This document shows, piece after piece, positions 8,353 to 16,840 of a stretch of 64,000 nt of DNA; the stretch's first letter is position 1, and every line of letters begins with the position of its first letter. Source of the stretch: JAFAHS01 sp046728175 (GTDB taxonomy: Bacteria > Desulfobacterota > Binatia > Binatales > Binataceae); assembly GCA_046728175.1 (NCBI GenBank), contig JBKPEA010000034.1, positions 1-64,000 on the forward strand, given 5' to 3'. Position numbers and translations under genes: made by a program. The notes under the pieces were generated by a model. The model saw only the letters and a list, made by a program, of their open reading frames with translations, was not told the DNA's origin and did no database searches.

Positions 8353-9040
8353 CTCTAGCCGTTCCTTCCGAGTTAATCCTGTGCCTTCTCGGATCGCGGT
8401 GCTGGCAAGCGGAGGGCTCGACAGCTCGGTGTTGCTGGCCGAGCTTGCGCGTCACAGGCGACATGTCTTTCCGGTGTACGTTCGCGCGGGCCTTCGCTGG
8501 GAACCTGAGGAATTGTTCGCTCTGCGCAAGTTTGTGAAAACGTTGCGCGGATTTCGAATCGCTGCTCTAAAAGTTCTCGACCTGCCGATGACCGACGTCG
8601 CGGCAAACCACTGGGGCGTTACCGGTCGCGGTGTTCCCGGCTACCGCGCCGCTACCTCGTCGAACTACATCGTCGGCAGGAACCTGAGCCTGCTGGTCAA
8701 GGCAGCCGTTTTTTGCGCATACCACCGGATCGGCGAGATCGCGATGGCGCCGCTGGACGCGAATCCATTTCCGGATGTGCGACCGCAATTCTTTCGCGCG
8801 GCGGAACGAGCGATCGCACTGGGGGTAGGGCTGCCGCTGAAGGTTCGAGTGCCGTTCGTTGGGCTGAGCAAGGCGCAAGTAATCCGGCGGGGCAGGGGCC
8901 TCGCCCTGGGCTTCACGCTGTCATGCGCGAGGCCGCGGGGCCTGGTTCATTGCGGCGCATGCACCAAATGCGCGGAGCGAATCGCGGCATTCGCGGCTGC
9001 CGGGGTTGTCGATCCGACGCGGTATCGCAGCGCCCGCTAG
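8345..9040 (+). CDS. QueC-like PP-loop ATPase
   Basis: A 231-residue protein related to 7-cyano-7-deazaguanine synthase (QueC/ExsB). It has the ATP-pyrophosphatase loop SGGLDSS (residues 22-28), 'VGRN' in place of the usual 'PGRN', a 'FPDVRPQFF' segment matching the QueC 'YPDCRDEF' region, and the C-terminal zinc site C-x8-C-x2-C-x2-C (Cys194, 203, 206, 209). The QueC 'GQRH' motif is replaced by 'GLRW', so the substrate may differ from that of canonical QueC. ATG 8345 overlaps the permease stop by 8 bases and lacks a clear Shine-Dalgarno, suggesting coupled translation. No queD, queE or queF is in the window. Confidence 0.75.
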   Translation: MRDSSRSFRVNPVPSRIAVLASGGLDSSVLLAELARHRRHVFPVYVRAGLRWEPEELFALRKFVKTLRGFRIAALKVLDLPMTDVAANHWGVTGRGVPGYRAATSSNYIVGRNLSLLVKAAVFCAYHRIGEIAMAPLDANPFPDVRPQFFRAAERAIALGVGLPLKVRVPFVGLSKAQVIRRGRGLALGFTLSCARPRGLVHCGACTKCAERIAAFAAAGVVDPTRYRSAR

Positions 9041-9219
9041 GGCGGATCTACGCTCCTAAAAGCAACAGCCTCACTCGGCCTCGCTGTGTGATTGGCTTCC
9101 TCTGCCTGCGGTTGCAAGGGCGGTTGGAGCAAGGAATGCGATCGCGGGCAGAGTAGCAGCGAAGTTCTGGCGAGACTTCGCCAAGAACCGCGCAGGAGCC
9201 AATGGCAGGACAAGGTCGG

Positions 9220-10113
9220 TCACAGGGGACGATCGCGCAATTCCCGAATGAGGCGCAGGGCGATGCGCGAGACATTCAGAGACCATGCCAGGGTTGGCCG
9301 GTTGTGTTTGCGAATCGACCAATCGAGCTGCCGCACAATCATGTGCGACAGATAGAGAGCGACGGCGGGCGAACCGGACACCTCGAGAGCACGGTCGAGT
9401 AGCCAGGTTGCGACGCCGGAATCTTCGAGAGCGTAGAAAGCCAGCGTCGTCAGATCGAAGGCGCGATCACCCGCGCAGCAGCCATTCCAATCGATCACGC
9501 CTGAAACCTCACCGTTCTCGACCAGGATATTGGCGGTATGGAAGTCGAAATGGACCGCATCGGCGGTCCTCCACCGCGCGCCCGCGACCATCGAGACGGT
9601 CCTTTTCAGTTCCGCCAGCATGGCTGCAGTCTCGCGCGAGTGGGTCGCCAGCGAGTCGTGAACACACCAATCCGAAAATCCCTTTTCGATACTTTCTACA
9701 ATTCGCGCCGGCCATCCCTCCGCAAATTCCGAAGCGGCATCCTCTTGCAGGCGATTCAACTCGGCGAGACGTTTGAGCAGCGCGGGCGTGAGCGCGGCGC
9801 CGGGAGTACCCGGCAGGATACGGTGCACAAGATAGTGCAAGCCGTTCCCGCTGCTTGAGACAATGAAGTCGGGTGCGGGATAGCCCACCGTCCTGATGCG
9901 GCGCGCTATCTCGACGGTCTGTCGCACTCGAAACTCGGAACTCCCACCCCACTTCAAGATATCCTCACCCCACTTCAAGATATATTCGATGCCCTCGTCA
10001 TCCAGAATTGAATGAGTGCAACCGCTCTCGCCGCCGGCCATGAGGCGCCCAAGGCGAAAATGAGTTCCGTGACGATCGTTTATCGAAGCTACGATCGCGA
10101 CAGGGTTCGTCAT
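9220..10113 (-). CDS. Aminoglycoside phosphotransferase (APH)-like kinase
   Basis: A 297-residue member of the APH/choline kinase fold. The catalytic loop 'HFDFHTANILV' and the metal-binding 'VIDWNG' are both intact, followed by 'GDRAFDLTTLAF'. These families phosphorylate small molecules such as antibiotics, choline or homoserine, and the substrate here is unknown. Near the N-terminus 'ILKWGED' is followed directly by 'ILKWGGS', produced by an in-frame 21-base tandem duplication at about 9945-9986. The gene stands alone, with intergenic DNA on both sides. Confidence 0.82.
   Translation of the reverse strand: MTNPVAIVASINDRHGTHFRLGRLMAGGESGCTHSILDDEGIEYILKWGEDILKWGGSSEFRVRQTVEIARRIRTVGYPAPDFIVSSSGNGLHYLVHRILPGTPGAALTPALLKRLAELNRLQEDAASEFAEGWPARIVESIEKGFSDWCVHDSLATHSRETAAMLAELKRTVSMVAGARWRTADAVHFDFHTANILVENGEVSGVIDWNGCCAGDRAFDLTTLAFYALEDSGVATWLLDRALEVSGSPAVALYLSHMIVRQLDWSIRKHNRPTLAWSLNVSRIALRLIRELRDRPL
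9945..9986 (-). repeat. 21-base tandem duplication inside the APH-like gene
   Basis: The 18-base core 'caccccacttcaagatat' occurs at 9945-9962 and again at 9966-9983, a period of 21 bases. The frame is kept and seven residues are duplicated (ILKWGED/ILKWGGS) in the N-lobe of the kinase. A recent slippage event is the simplest explanation. Confidence 0.9.
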
Positions 10114-10634
10114 TGGCAGCGCCCCTCACCTATGCTCGTCCCTCAGGTCGGGGAGGCGGGAGCAGCAAAGCAAAGTGTGTGCCGAGAACCTTTAGACACG
10201 TGACGCGTTGCCCAGACACGCGATGAGGTAGAACCATGGTTTGGACGAACTGTATCCTTACCCCTGTTAGTAAGTTGTCGCAGTGCAACCTGCAGTTGTT
10301 ACAAATAGAAGTGGTTCCCATTGAAATTCTAGGCGCCAAGTCGCTGGGTAAGCTTGCTCCGATTTTTGTGGAACCGCGCTGACGGCGGCAAGATCACCGC
10401 TCGAGCCCAAGGAGACAACGCAAAGGCAGTTTTGGGATGAGCCTCACCGTCCGTTGGCGCTAGCGTCCGTGACCCAACGTATAGAGGAGAAGAACAACTT
10501 CGCTTTCGCTAACCGTTGTGGTGCGCCTCGCCCAGCCCGCAGACCGGTTCCCGATCCGGGAATGGGGGGCAGCAATTGCTGGCCCCCACCATTCGAAATT
10601 CTCGTACGACCGGAGAAAGTTCTACTTCAAAAGC
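10114..10634. other. Intergenic region, 521 bases, no supported gene
   Basis: The region lies between the 5' end of the APH-like gene and the 3' end of the parvulin gene. The short open frames here have no SD, family motif or sensible composition. The only structure seen is a pair of inverted repeats near 10548-10587, listed separately. No tRNA-like cloverleaf was recognised. Confidence 0.6.
10548..10587. repeat. Two adjacent inverted repeats downstream of the parvulin gene
   Basis: The first is 'ttcccgatccgggaa' (10548-10562, 6-bp stem, 3-base loop). The second, at 10564-10587, has 'ggggggcagc' and 'gctggccccc' arms around 'aatt', a 10-bp stem with one mismatch. They lie about 50 bases past the parvulin stop on its transcribed side. 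No U-run follows on either strand, so they are more likely mRNA 3'-stabilising or pausing hairpins than classic intrinsic terminators. Confidence 0.6.
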
Positions 10635-11693
10635 TCAGACGTTCTTGCTGAACACGATCTTTGCGTGCTTAGCCAGTTGTTTGAGGAGCGACTTCACGAC
10701 TGCGTCTTCATTGTAGTCTAACAGGACCATAGCGATTTTCGGCTTTACCTCGTTCAGCGTCGAGTATGTCTCGCCGCGTCGCTCGGTCACCTTGATGAAG
10801 CTATGGCCGATGTTGGATTCGATGATCTGGGTCAGGTGCCCGACCGGGGTCGAGAAGACCAGTTTGTCAACCACCGGCGGCAATTGACCGGGGCGGAAAT
10901 AGCCCAGGTCACCACCTTTTACCGCCGAGCGCGAATCTTCGGAGTTGGCCCTCGCGAACGCGGCGAAGTCCTTGGTGCGCTCGGCCTCTTTGTATAACTT
11001 CATGATCTTGTCGCGGGCGGCGGCTTTTTGCGCATCGGTCGGATTATCCGGCAGTCTAACGGCGACGTGAGAAATACGTACCTCGCCGGGGTCTTTGACG
11101 AACAGGTCGCGATGCTCGTCGTAGTATTTTTTGATCTGCTCGTCGGTAGGCCGCACCTTGGCTGCCCGGAACTCGTCGTCGAGCATCTTTTCGATCATCA
11201 TGGAGCCACGAACGGCATCGAGTAGTTGTTTATCGGCGGTTCCGCTGTTGGAGGCGGCGACCCCTTCGCCCGAGGCTCCGGTCAATTTGAATTCGCTCGC
11301 GCGGGCGGCGACCTGCGGCTCCGGAATTGTGATGTTTCGGCGTCTTGCTTCATCGATCAGCAATTGGCGGCCGATCAGGTTCTCGGTAGCATCCTTGAAG
11401 ACTGCTTTGGACTCCTCGGTCGAGGTCGCATTGATCAGGCGCGCTTCGGTCTTGGCGTAGTCGTTGATCTCACCCGCCGTGATGGGCTGGCCATTGACCG
11501 TCACCACGACCGGATCCTTGGGATCGGGTTTGACCAGCGGCAGAATTCCCAAAAAACGTTGCTGCCAGTTGAGGTTGGCGGTGCCCAGGTTGGTCGAGAG
11601 TTGCGCATCGGCGGGCGCGGTAAAACAAAGCGCTGCGACCAGCGCGACTATGGCGAATCGATTTGCCCGAACGATGCTCAAGGAAGGGTTCAT
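10635..11693 (-). CDS. Parvulin-type (PpiC/SurA-like) peptidyl-prolyl isomerase, exported
   Basis: A 352-residue protein with a signal peptide ('FAIVALVAALCFTAPADAQ', cleavage near residue 31). It has a SurA-like N-terminal helical region (residues about 60-190) and one parvulin domain (about 205-310), marked by 'RISHVAVR', 'FAAFARANSEDSRSAVKGGDLGYF' type spacing and 'SFIKVTER'. It should act in the periplasm as a folding catalyst or chaperone for envelope proteins. SurA normally has two parvulin domains, and this has one, like PrsA/PpiC types. A small membrane-protein gene diverges 52 bases upstream. Confidence 0.88.
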   Translation of the reverse strand: MNPSLSIVRANRFAIVALVAALCFTAPADAQLSTNLGTANLNWQQRFLGILPLVKPDPKDPVVVTVNGQPITAGEINDYAKTEARLINATSTEESKAVFKDATENLIGRQLLIDEARRRNITIPEPQVAARASEFKLTGASGEGVAASNSGTADKQLLDAVRGSMMIEKMLDDEFRAAKVRPTDEQIKKYYDEHRDLFVKDPGEVRISHVAVRLPDNPTDAQKAAARDKIMKLYKEAERTKDFAAFARANSEDSRSAVKGGDLGYFRPGQLPPVVDKLVFSTPVGHLTQIIESNIGHSFIKVTERRGETYSTLNEVKPKIAMVLLDYNEDAVVKSLLKQLAKHAKIVFSKNV

Positions 11694-11745
11694 TGCGTGT
11701 TCAACACCAGGCGTGTAGTTGGTTCAAACTCAAAACCGATGTGAG

Positions 11746-11931
11746 ATGGCCCAGCTGCGGACAGTAAGTATTGCGGTCGCCATAGTTGCAAGCGTGTTGG
11801 CGATCATCTCGGGTGCGATTCTCTTCTTCGTCATCGAGCCGCCCTTTCTCGCGTCCATCTTCCTGGCCTGTGCGGCCATCGCAATCATCTGCTTTCTCAT
11901 TGCCGGTGCGGTCGGCTACTTCTCGCCTTGA
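11746..11931 (+). CDS. Small two-helix membrane protein, unknown function
   Basis: A 61-residue ORF from ATG 11746 is almost entirely two hydrophobic helices (residues about 6-28 and 33-57) joined by 'EPP'. Codon use resembles the neighbours. It has no recognised family. It diverges from the parvulin gene, and its last 16 bases overlap the 3' end of the convergent NRDE gene. The frame is open back to a TTG at 11719, but the ATG gives a typical small membrane protein. Confidence 0.5.
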   Translation: MAQLRTVSIAVAIVASVLAIISGAILFFVIEPPFLASIFLACAAIAIICFLIAGAVGYFSP

Positions 11932-12701
11932 AACGAGATTGAGCGGGCGGCTCGGGGGACCATCGCGGCGTTGTAGGGAGTCGCACACGGGGCACCCGCC
12001 GCGAATCGATGGCAAACCTCACCCCGCTTGCCCAGGAAGATCATGCTGGAAGAGCGCGTGCCGTACCCATCGAGATGCAGGCATAACGAATTCGGCCGTC
12101 CGGTGCGCGAATCGAGCTGCGTACTGTGATCCGCCAATAGCGCCCCCAAGGTCGACTGCGCGCCCACCGGGTCGTCTCGGAACTCTGGCCGCTCGGCCAG
12201 CTCGGCGAAACGGCCGTATGCGCGGCTGATTTTCGGGCACTCGAAATCATTGACGTCGAGATTGGTGAGGAGGTGAAGGCCGGGCGTGAGCGACACGACC
12301 TGGATATGGCTGCCGCGGTTATAGGCGACATAAGCCTCCTCGCGCGAGGCCATTAGCAGGTTGAAAGGGTTGTAGTCGCAGCCGCGTTCGGCACCCGCAA
12401 ATCGGGCTGCAGCGGCGGCGGTGGGCCGCCGCAAAGCATCGAGACAGAGCATGCCGCGGGAACGGGCGTCTGGGCTGGACTCTTCGGCTGGACGCCGATT
12501 CAACAGGCCCGCCACCAGGCCGTATTCGTTGAGGCCGAGCCAGGTTCCCCCTGCGCGCAAGTCCTTGCCACCAACAATTTGAGGTTCATCGCTGAGCACA
12601 GCGGGATCGGTGGCAGGACGATCGTGGAATTCATCGCGATTGGCCGCGATAATCACCGGCCATTCGGGTGCGACCTTGAAGTAGATGGCGAGGGTGCACA
12701 T
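11916..12701 (-). CDS. NRDE-family (TANGO2-like) protein
   Basis: A 261-residue protein beginning 'MCTLAIYFKV' and containing 'AANRDEFHDRP', the signature of the NRDE/TANGO2 family (DUF833). Cys2 sits where Ntn-hydrolase-like members carry the nucleophile. The family's biochemical role is not settled; heme- or lipid-related roles have been proposed for TANGO2. The frame stays open far upstream across the next gene on the other strand, but similarity begins at this ATG. It overlaps the small membrane-protein gene by 16 bases at the 3' end. Confidence 0.85.
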   Translation of the reverse strand: MCTLAIYFKVAPEWPVIIAANRDEFHDRPATDPAVLSDEPQIVGGKDLRAGGTWLGLNEYGLVAGLLNRRPAEESSPDARSRGMLCLDALRRPTAAAAARFAGAERGCDYNPFNLLMASREEAYVAYNRGSHIQVVSLTPGLHLLTNLDVNDFECPKISRAYGRFAELAERPEFRDDPVGAQSTLGALLADHSTQLDSRTGRPNSLCLHLDGYGTRSSSMIFLGKRGEVCHRFAAGAPCATPYNAAMVPRAARSISFQGEK

Positions 12702-12917
12702 CGGAGTTCCAAACTTAGAGGGGAGTGAGTCGGTGATACAAGGCCTGGTCTCTGGATTGCGAAAGGGAAGCGGATTGGCCACTCCCCCGAACCCGCAAGG
12801 CGCTGGCCGGCGCCGCGTCAGCGTGGTGCGTCGGTTCTTTCGGAGCGGCCTTTCTCCCCGCTTGGGAAAATGAATTTTTTCACAATTTGAACAAACCTGC
12901 CAAGGAAGCGCACGCCG

Positions 12918-14174
12918 GTGAGGGCGTTGCCCTCCACCGATGCTAGAGTATTTCTTGTGAACCCGGGCGGTCGCTTTGATGTGTGTGTCGTGGGCGCCGG
13001 AATTGTCGGCAGTTCGGTCGCGATGGCGCTGGCCGAGCGCAACCTCAAGACTATCGCGGTTGACCTGGATTTGAGCGGGCGTCTCAGTTCGAGCGAGAAA
13101 AATGCCGGCGGAGTTCGAGCAACCTGGTGGCAATCGGTTAACATCATTCTGTGCCGTGCTTCCATCCAGTTCTTTGAGAAGATCGCGGCGCAGGTCGGGT
13201 TTCGGCAGAAGGGCTACCTGTGGCTCTACGACGAGGCAACCTGGCCGGAAGCGCTGGCCCACATCGAACTTCAGCGCAGCCTTGGACATCCGATTGAAAC
13301 CCTGTCCGCGACCGAAGTACGCGGGCGCTTTCCGGAAATCGACAAGCTCGACGGAATCGCGGGCGCGACGTTCTCGCCGCGCGACGGACTCATCAATCCC
13401 AACCTGCTTAAAGAGCACTATCGGGGCGTGGCGCTGCGCCGCGGCGCGCAGTTTCTTGATCACGTATGGGTAGTTGGAATCGAGGCGGGTGCTGACGCCG
13501 TGTCCCTGAATTGCTGGCAATCTGATGAGGTCATGTCGGACGCCGGTCTGATGAGGTTGATGACCCAGGACGCGCCGGGCGAGGCGGAAACCGGACATTT
13601 GTTCGAGCTGCGCGCCGACGCGTTGGTCATCGCCGGCGGGGCATGGTCTCCCTACCCACTGAAACTGCTTGGACTCAAGAATTACAGTGAAGCGGTGAGG
13701 CGGCAGGTCTGCGTGGTAGACAACCGCAGCACCAATCTCGATCACTACGGCATGATCGTCGACACCTCGGGGGTCTATTTCCACAACGAGGGAGCGCACA
13801 TCCTGGCCGGTTATTCCCCGCCCGAAGAGCCGCCCGGTTACCATTTCGGGTACGACGGCGAGCCATTTTTTCAAAACGAAATATGGCCCCGACTGTTCGC
13901 GCGGATGAGCTGCATGGAACGACTTCGGCACGTCACTGGATGGGCGGGGCTCTACGAAGTGAGTCCCGACCGCAGCGCGATAGTAGGCCGCGCCGCAAAT
14001 CGGGTTTACGAAGCGCATTCATTCAGCGGAAGGGGCGTGATGCAGTCGTATGGGGCGGGGCAGGCGCTCGCGGACCTGATCGCCGGCGGCAAGTACGACC
14101 GGCTCGACGCGTCAGCGCTTTCGCGTGAGCGCTTCGAGCGCGGGGAACGGGCGTTCGAGACGCTGCACATCTGA
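12918..14174 (+). CDS. FAD-dependent oxidoreductase of the DAO family
   Basis: A flavoprotein of up to 418 residues with the N-terminal dinucleotide motif 'VVGAGIVGSS'. A C-terminal segment 'GWAGLYEVSPDRSAIVGR' and 'FSGRGVMQSYGAGQALADL' is typical of the glycine/sarcosine oxidase-like DAO family. These enzymes oxidise amines or amino acids and pass electrons to O2 or a quinone; the substrate is unknown. Two starts are possible: GTG 12918 with 'aaggaag' about 9 bases upstream, or GTG 12957 with weaker 'agag'. The AAA+/VWA pair follows 138 bases later. Confidence 0.86.
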   Translation: MRALPSTDARVFLVNPGGRFDVCVVGAGIVGSSVAMALAERNLKTIAVDLDLSGRLSSSEKNAGGVRATWWQSVNIILCRASIQFFEKIAAQVGFRQKGYLWLYDEATWPEALAHIELQRSLGHPIETLSATEVRGRFPEIDKLDGIAGATFSPRDGLINPNLLKEHYRGVALRRGAQFLDHVWVVGIEAGADAVSLNCWQSDEVMSDAGLMRLMTQDAPGEAETGHLFELRADALVIAGGAWSPYPLKLLGLKNYSEAVRRQVCVVDNRSTNLDHYGMIVDTSGVYFHNEGAHILAGYSPPEEPPGYHFGYDGEPFFQNEIWPRLFARMSCMERLRHVTGWAGLYEVSPDRSAIVGRAANRVYEAHSFSGRGVMQSYGAGQALADLIAGGKYDRLDASALSRERFERGERAFETLHI

Positions 14175-14180
14175 AACTTA

Positions 14181-14195
14181 GGAGCAAATTGCTCC
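14181..14195. repeat. Perfect inverted repeat after the DAO-family gene
   Basis: 'ggagcaaattgctcc' forms a 6-bp stem with a 3-base loop, 6 bases past the oxidoreductase stop. No T-run follows. It could be a weak hairpin or a protein-binding palindrome ahead of the AAA+ gene. Confidence 0.45.
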
Positions 14196-14312
14196 GCAGA
14201 ACGCTCCAGAGGCCAGCGACCATCGGGTTTCCTCCGCATGACGGAGCATGGTATGCAATTGCCATCTGCACGCGGAAGCGTGAGCGTTGCCGCATCCGTT
14301 TGAGGAGGCTGG

Positions 14313-15278
14313 ATGTTCTCATCGATCGACGAAGTCATCGAACGATTCGCCACAAACAACTATATCGCGAGCCGGCGAATCGCTACCGTCATATACCTCG
14401 CAAGCTCGCTCAAGAAGCCGATCCTGGTGGAGGGGCCGGCCGGCGTCGGGAAGACGGACCTCGCCAAGGTGCTCGCCGCGTCGCTGGGGCACGACCTGAT
14501 TCGTCTGCAGTGCTACGAAGGACTGGATGAAGGCAAGGCGCTCTACGAGTGGGAGTACGCCAAGCAGCTGCTCTACACGCAGATCCTCAAGGACAAAATC
14601 AGTGAGGTCCTGACCGGGGCCAAGGGTCTCACCGAGGCGGTCGATCGAATCGCGCGGGAAGACGAAGTCTTCTTTTCGGAGCGCTTTGTGCTGCCGCGTC
14701 CGCTTCTGAAGGCGATTACCTCGGAGAAGCAGTGTGTGCTGCTGGTCGACGAAATCGACAAGGCCGATGCCGAGTTCGAGGCGTTTCTGCTCGAGCTGCT
14801 TTCGGATTTCCAGATTTCCGTCCCGGAGCTGGGCACCCTGACGGCCAAGCACATCCCGCTGGTGATTCTAACCTCGAATAACGCGCGCGAGATGTCCGAC
14901 GCGCTCAAGCGCCGTTGTTTACACCTGTACATCGACTTTCCCGACCGCAAACAGGAACTCGCCATCATCAAGCTCAAGGTCCCCGAGGCGGCCGACAAGC
15001 TCGCCGACGAAGTGGTTGCGGTCGTGCAATCGCTGCGCAAGCTGGATCTCAAAAAGACCCCCGGCATCAGCGAGACGCTCGACTGGGTCAAGGCGCTCAC
15101 CCTGCTTAACGTGCAGAGGCTGGATGAGGCACTGGTCAACGAAACGCTCGACACCATCGTCAAGTACGAAGGCGATGTGCGCAAAGCGCAGGAAGAACTC
15201 AAGGATTACGTGCGCCGCGTGCGCGCGCGGCGGGGTGCAGATGCGACCGGAAGCAGCGACAAGGATCTGTTAAACTAA
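14313..15278 (+). CDS. MoxR/CoxD-like AAA+ ATPase
   Basis: A 321-residue AAA+ protein with Walker A 'GPAGVGKT' (residues 41-48), Walker B 'VLLVDEIDKAD' and sensor 1 'VILTSNNARE'. The arrangement matches the CoxD-type MoxR ATPases, which work with VWA-domain partners as assembly or remodelling chaperones. 'gaggagg' lies 4 bases before ATG 14313, a strong SD. The VWA partner starts 15 bases after the stop. No CO dehydrogenase genes are present, so the client is unknown. Confidence 0.9.
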   Translation: MFSSIDEVIERFATNNYIASRRIATVIYLASSLKKPILVEGPAGVGKTDLAKVLAASLGHDLIRLQCYEGLDEGKALYEWEYAKQLLYTQILKDKISEVLTGAKGLTEAVDRIAREDEVFFSERFVLPRPLLKAITSEKQCVLLVDEIDKADAEFEAFLLELLSDFQISVPELGTLTAKHIPLVILTSNNAREMSDALKRRCLHLYIDFPDRKQELAIIKLKVPEAADKLADEVVAVVQSLRKLDLKKTPGISETLDWVKALTLLNVQRLDEALVNETLDTIVKYEGDVRKAQEELKDYVRRVRARRGADATGSSDKDLLN

Positions 15279-15293
15279 GAGGGCAGGGCGGCG

Positions 15294-16706
15294 ATGGAAG
15301 AGAAGCTGGTCGAATTTGCGAACCTGCTGCGCGAGAACGGTGTCCGGGTTTCGCTCGCGGAAACGCTCGATGCGTTTTCGGCTTGCGAGCTGACCGGGCT
15401 CGGGGAGCGCGACGTGTTTCGCGCCGCGCTACGATCGACCATGGTCAAGCGGGCCAGCGAGCTGCCGGTCTTCGAAGAGCTCTTCGACGTTTATTTCTCC
15501 GGGCTTGGCGAGATCATCAAGCAGGCCAGCAAGGCGGTACAGGACGCGCTCTCGATGTCGGATCAGGAATTCCAGAAGTTCCTGGAAGACGTGGAGAAAA
15601 TGCTGCAAAAAGAGGGCAAGAAGCTCTCCGAACTGGCCAAGCAGCTGCTGCAGAACAAGTCGGGCGCGCTCGAGAAGCGCCTGCGCGAGGCGGCCCGGGC
15701 AGCCAAGCTCAAGGGCATCGAGCGGACCATCGAGGAAAACTACTTTGCCCGCGCCCTGGCGCGCGAACTCGGTCTCGACAAGATCGAAGCCGAGATCAAG
15801 GAATTGCGCGAACAGCTCGAGAAGATGGATCTCGGGCAGGCGATGAAAGCGCGGATGGAAGAGTACCTGGAGCGCCGGCTCAAGGCGCTCGAAGACATCA
15901 TCCGCCGCTACGTGCGCATGGAGCGCGAGAAACGGGACATCCGCCAGCGCGAAGATCAACGGATGAACCAAATCGCAGAGAAAAGTTTCTACTATCTCAG
16001 CGAAGAAGAGCTCAAAAAAATGCAGGAGGCGGTGCAAAAGCTCGCGCAGCGCCTCAAAAACGTCATCGCGATTCGCCGCAAGCGGGCCAAGAAAGGGCGG
16101 TTCGATATCAAGCGCACCTTGCGTTCCAACCTCGATTGCGGAGGGGTTCCCTTCAAACTGCGCTTCGAGCGGCGCAAGAAGGAGAAGCCGCAGGTGGTGA
16201 TCCTGTGTGATGTCTCTGACTCCGTGCGCAACGCATCGCGGTTCATGCTGCAGTTCGTCTATTCGTTGCAGGACCTGTACTCGCGGGTGCGCAGCTTCAT
16301 CTTCGTGTCAGACATCGGCGAAGTAACGGAGCATTTTCGCACCAACGACATAAAAGATGCGCTGGACGTGGCGTTGAAGGGCGATATTATAAATGTGTAC
16401 GCCCATTCGAATTTCGGTTTTGCATTCCGTAGTTTCGTGGCCGACCATATCGGAGCGATCAACAAGCGGACGACCGTGATTGTGCTGGGCGACGCGCGCA
16501 ACAACTATAATCTGCCGCACGACTGGTGCTTGCGCGAAATTCGCCAGCGTGCGAAGCGCATCATCTGGCTGAATCCGGAGAGCCGCAACACCTGGGGCTT
16601 CGGCGACAGCGAGATGGAACGCTACGCCGTTCACTGCGACATGGTCGAAGAGTGCCGCAATCTCAACCAGCTTTACCGCGTGGTCGATCACTTGGTCGTG
16701 CGCTAG
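15294..16706 (+). CDS. CoxE-like VWA-domain protein
   Basis: A 470-residue protein. Residues about 1-80 form the CoxE-like N-terminus, about 80-270 a long charged helical/coiled region rich in Glu, Lys and Arg, and about 290-470 a VWA domain whose MIDAS motif is 'DVSDS' (D-x-S-x-S). It is the usual partner of the preceding MoxR ATPase, and the two probably form a metal-dependent insertion or remodelling machine in the cytoplasm. The coiled region is longer than I recall for CoxE proteins, which I could not verify. Confidence 0.88.
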   Translation: MEEKLVEFANLLRENGVRVSLAETLDAFSACELTGLGERDVFRAALRSTMVKRASELPVFEELFDVYFSGLGEIIKQASKAVQDALSMSDQEFQKFLEDVEKMLQKEGKKLSELAKQLLQNKSGALEKRLREAARAAKLKGIERTIEENYFARALARELGLDKIEAEIKELREQLEKMDLGQAMKARMEEYLERRLKALEDIIRRYVRMEREKRDIRQREDQRMNQIAEKSFYYLSEEELKKMQEAVQKLAQRLKNVIAIRRKRAKKGRFDIKRTLRSNLDCGGVPFKLRFERRKKEKPQVVILCDVSDSVRNASRFMLQFVYSLQDLYSRVRSFIFVSDIGEVTEHFRTNDIKDALDVALKGDIINVYAHSNFGFAFRSFVADHIGAINKRTTVIVLGDARNNYNLPHDWCLREIRQRAKRIIWLNPESRNTWGFGDSEMERYAVHCDMVEECRNLNQLYRVVDHLVVR

Positions 16707-16840
16707 GCGCATGGCTTGGAGCTTTGCGACGGTTCCTTCGGTTGACCACTGACCGTGTTTGGTCCAAGATATTTGCGAGAGATGGATCGAACGCTGTCGC
16801 ACGCGTCGCGGTCGTCACTGCGCGAATAGCAACTCAACCG

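Noticed and set aside
9166..9181. Inverted repeat 'tggcga/tcgcca' as terminator of the QueC-like gene
   Set aside because: The stem is 6 bp without a T-run on either strand and lies over 120 bases after the stop, too weak to call.
12702..14018. Long minus-strand open frame continuing upstream of the NRDE gene across the FAD oxidoreductase gene
   Set aside because: It has no similarity, and the NRDE family N-terminus begins at ATG 12701. The oxidoreductase on the plus strand shows clear family motifs. The open frame is a GC-rich antisense artefact.
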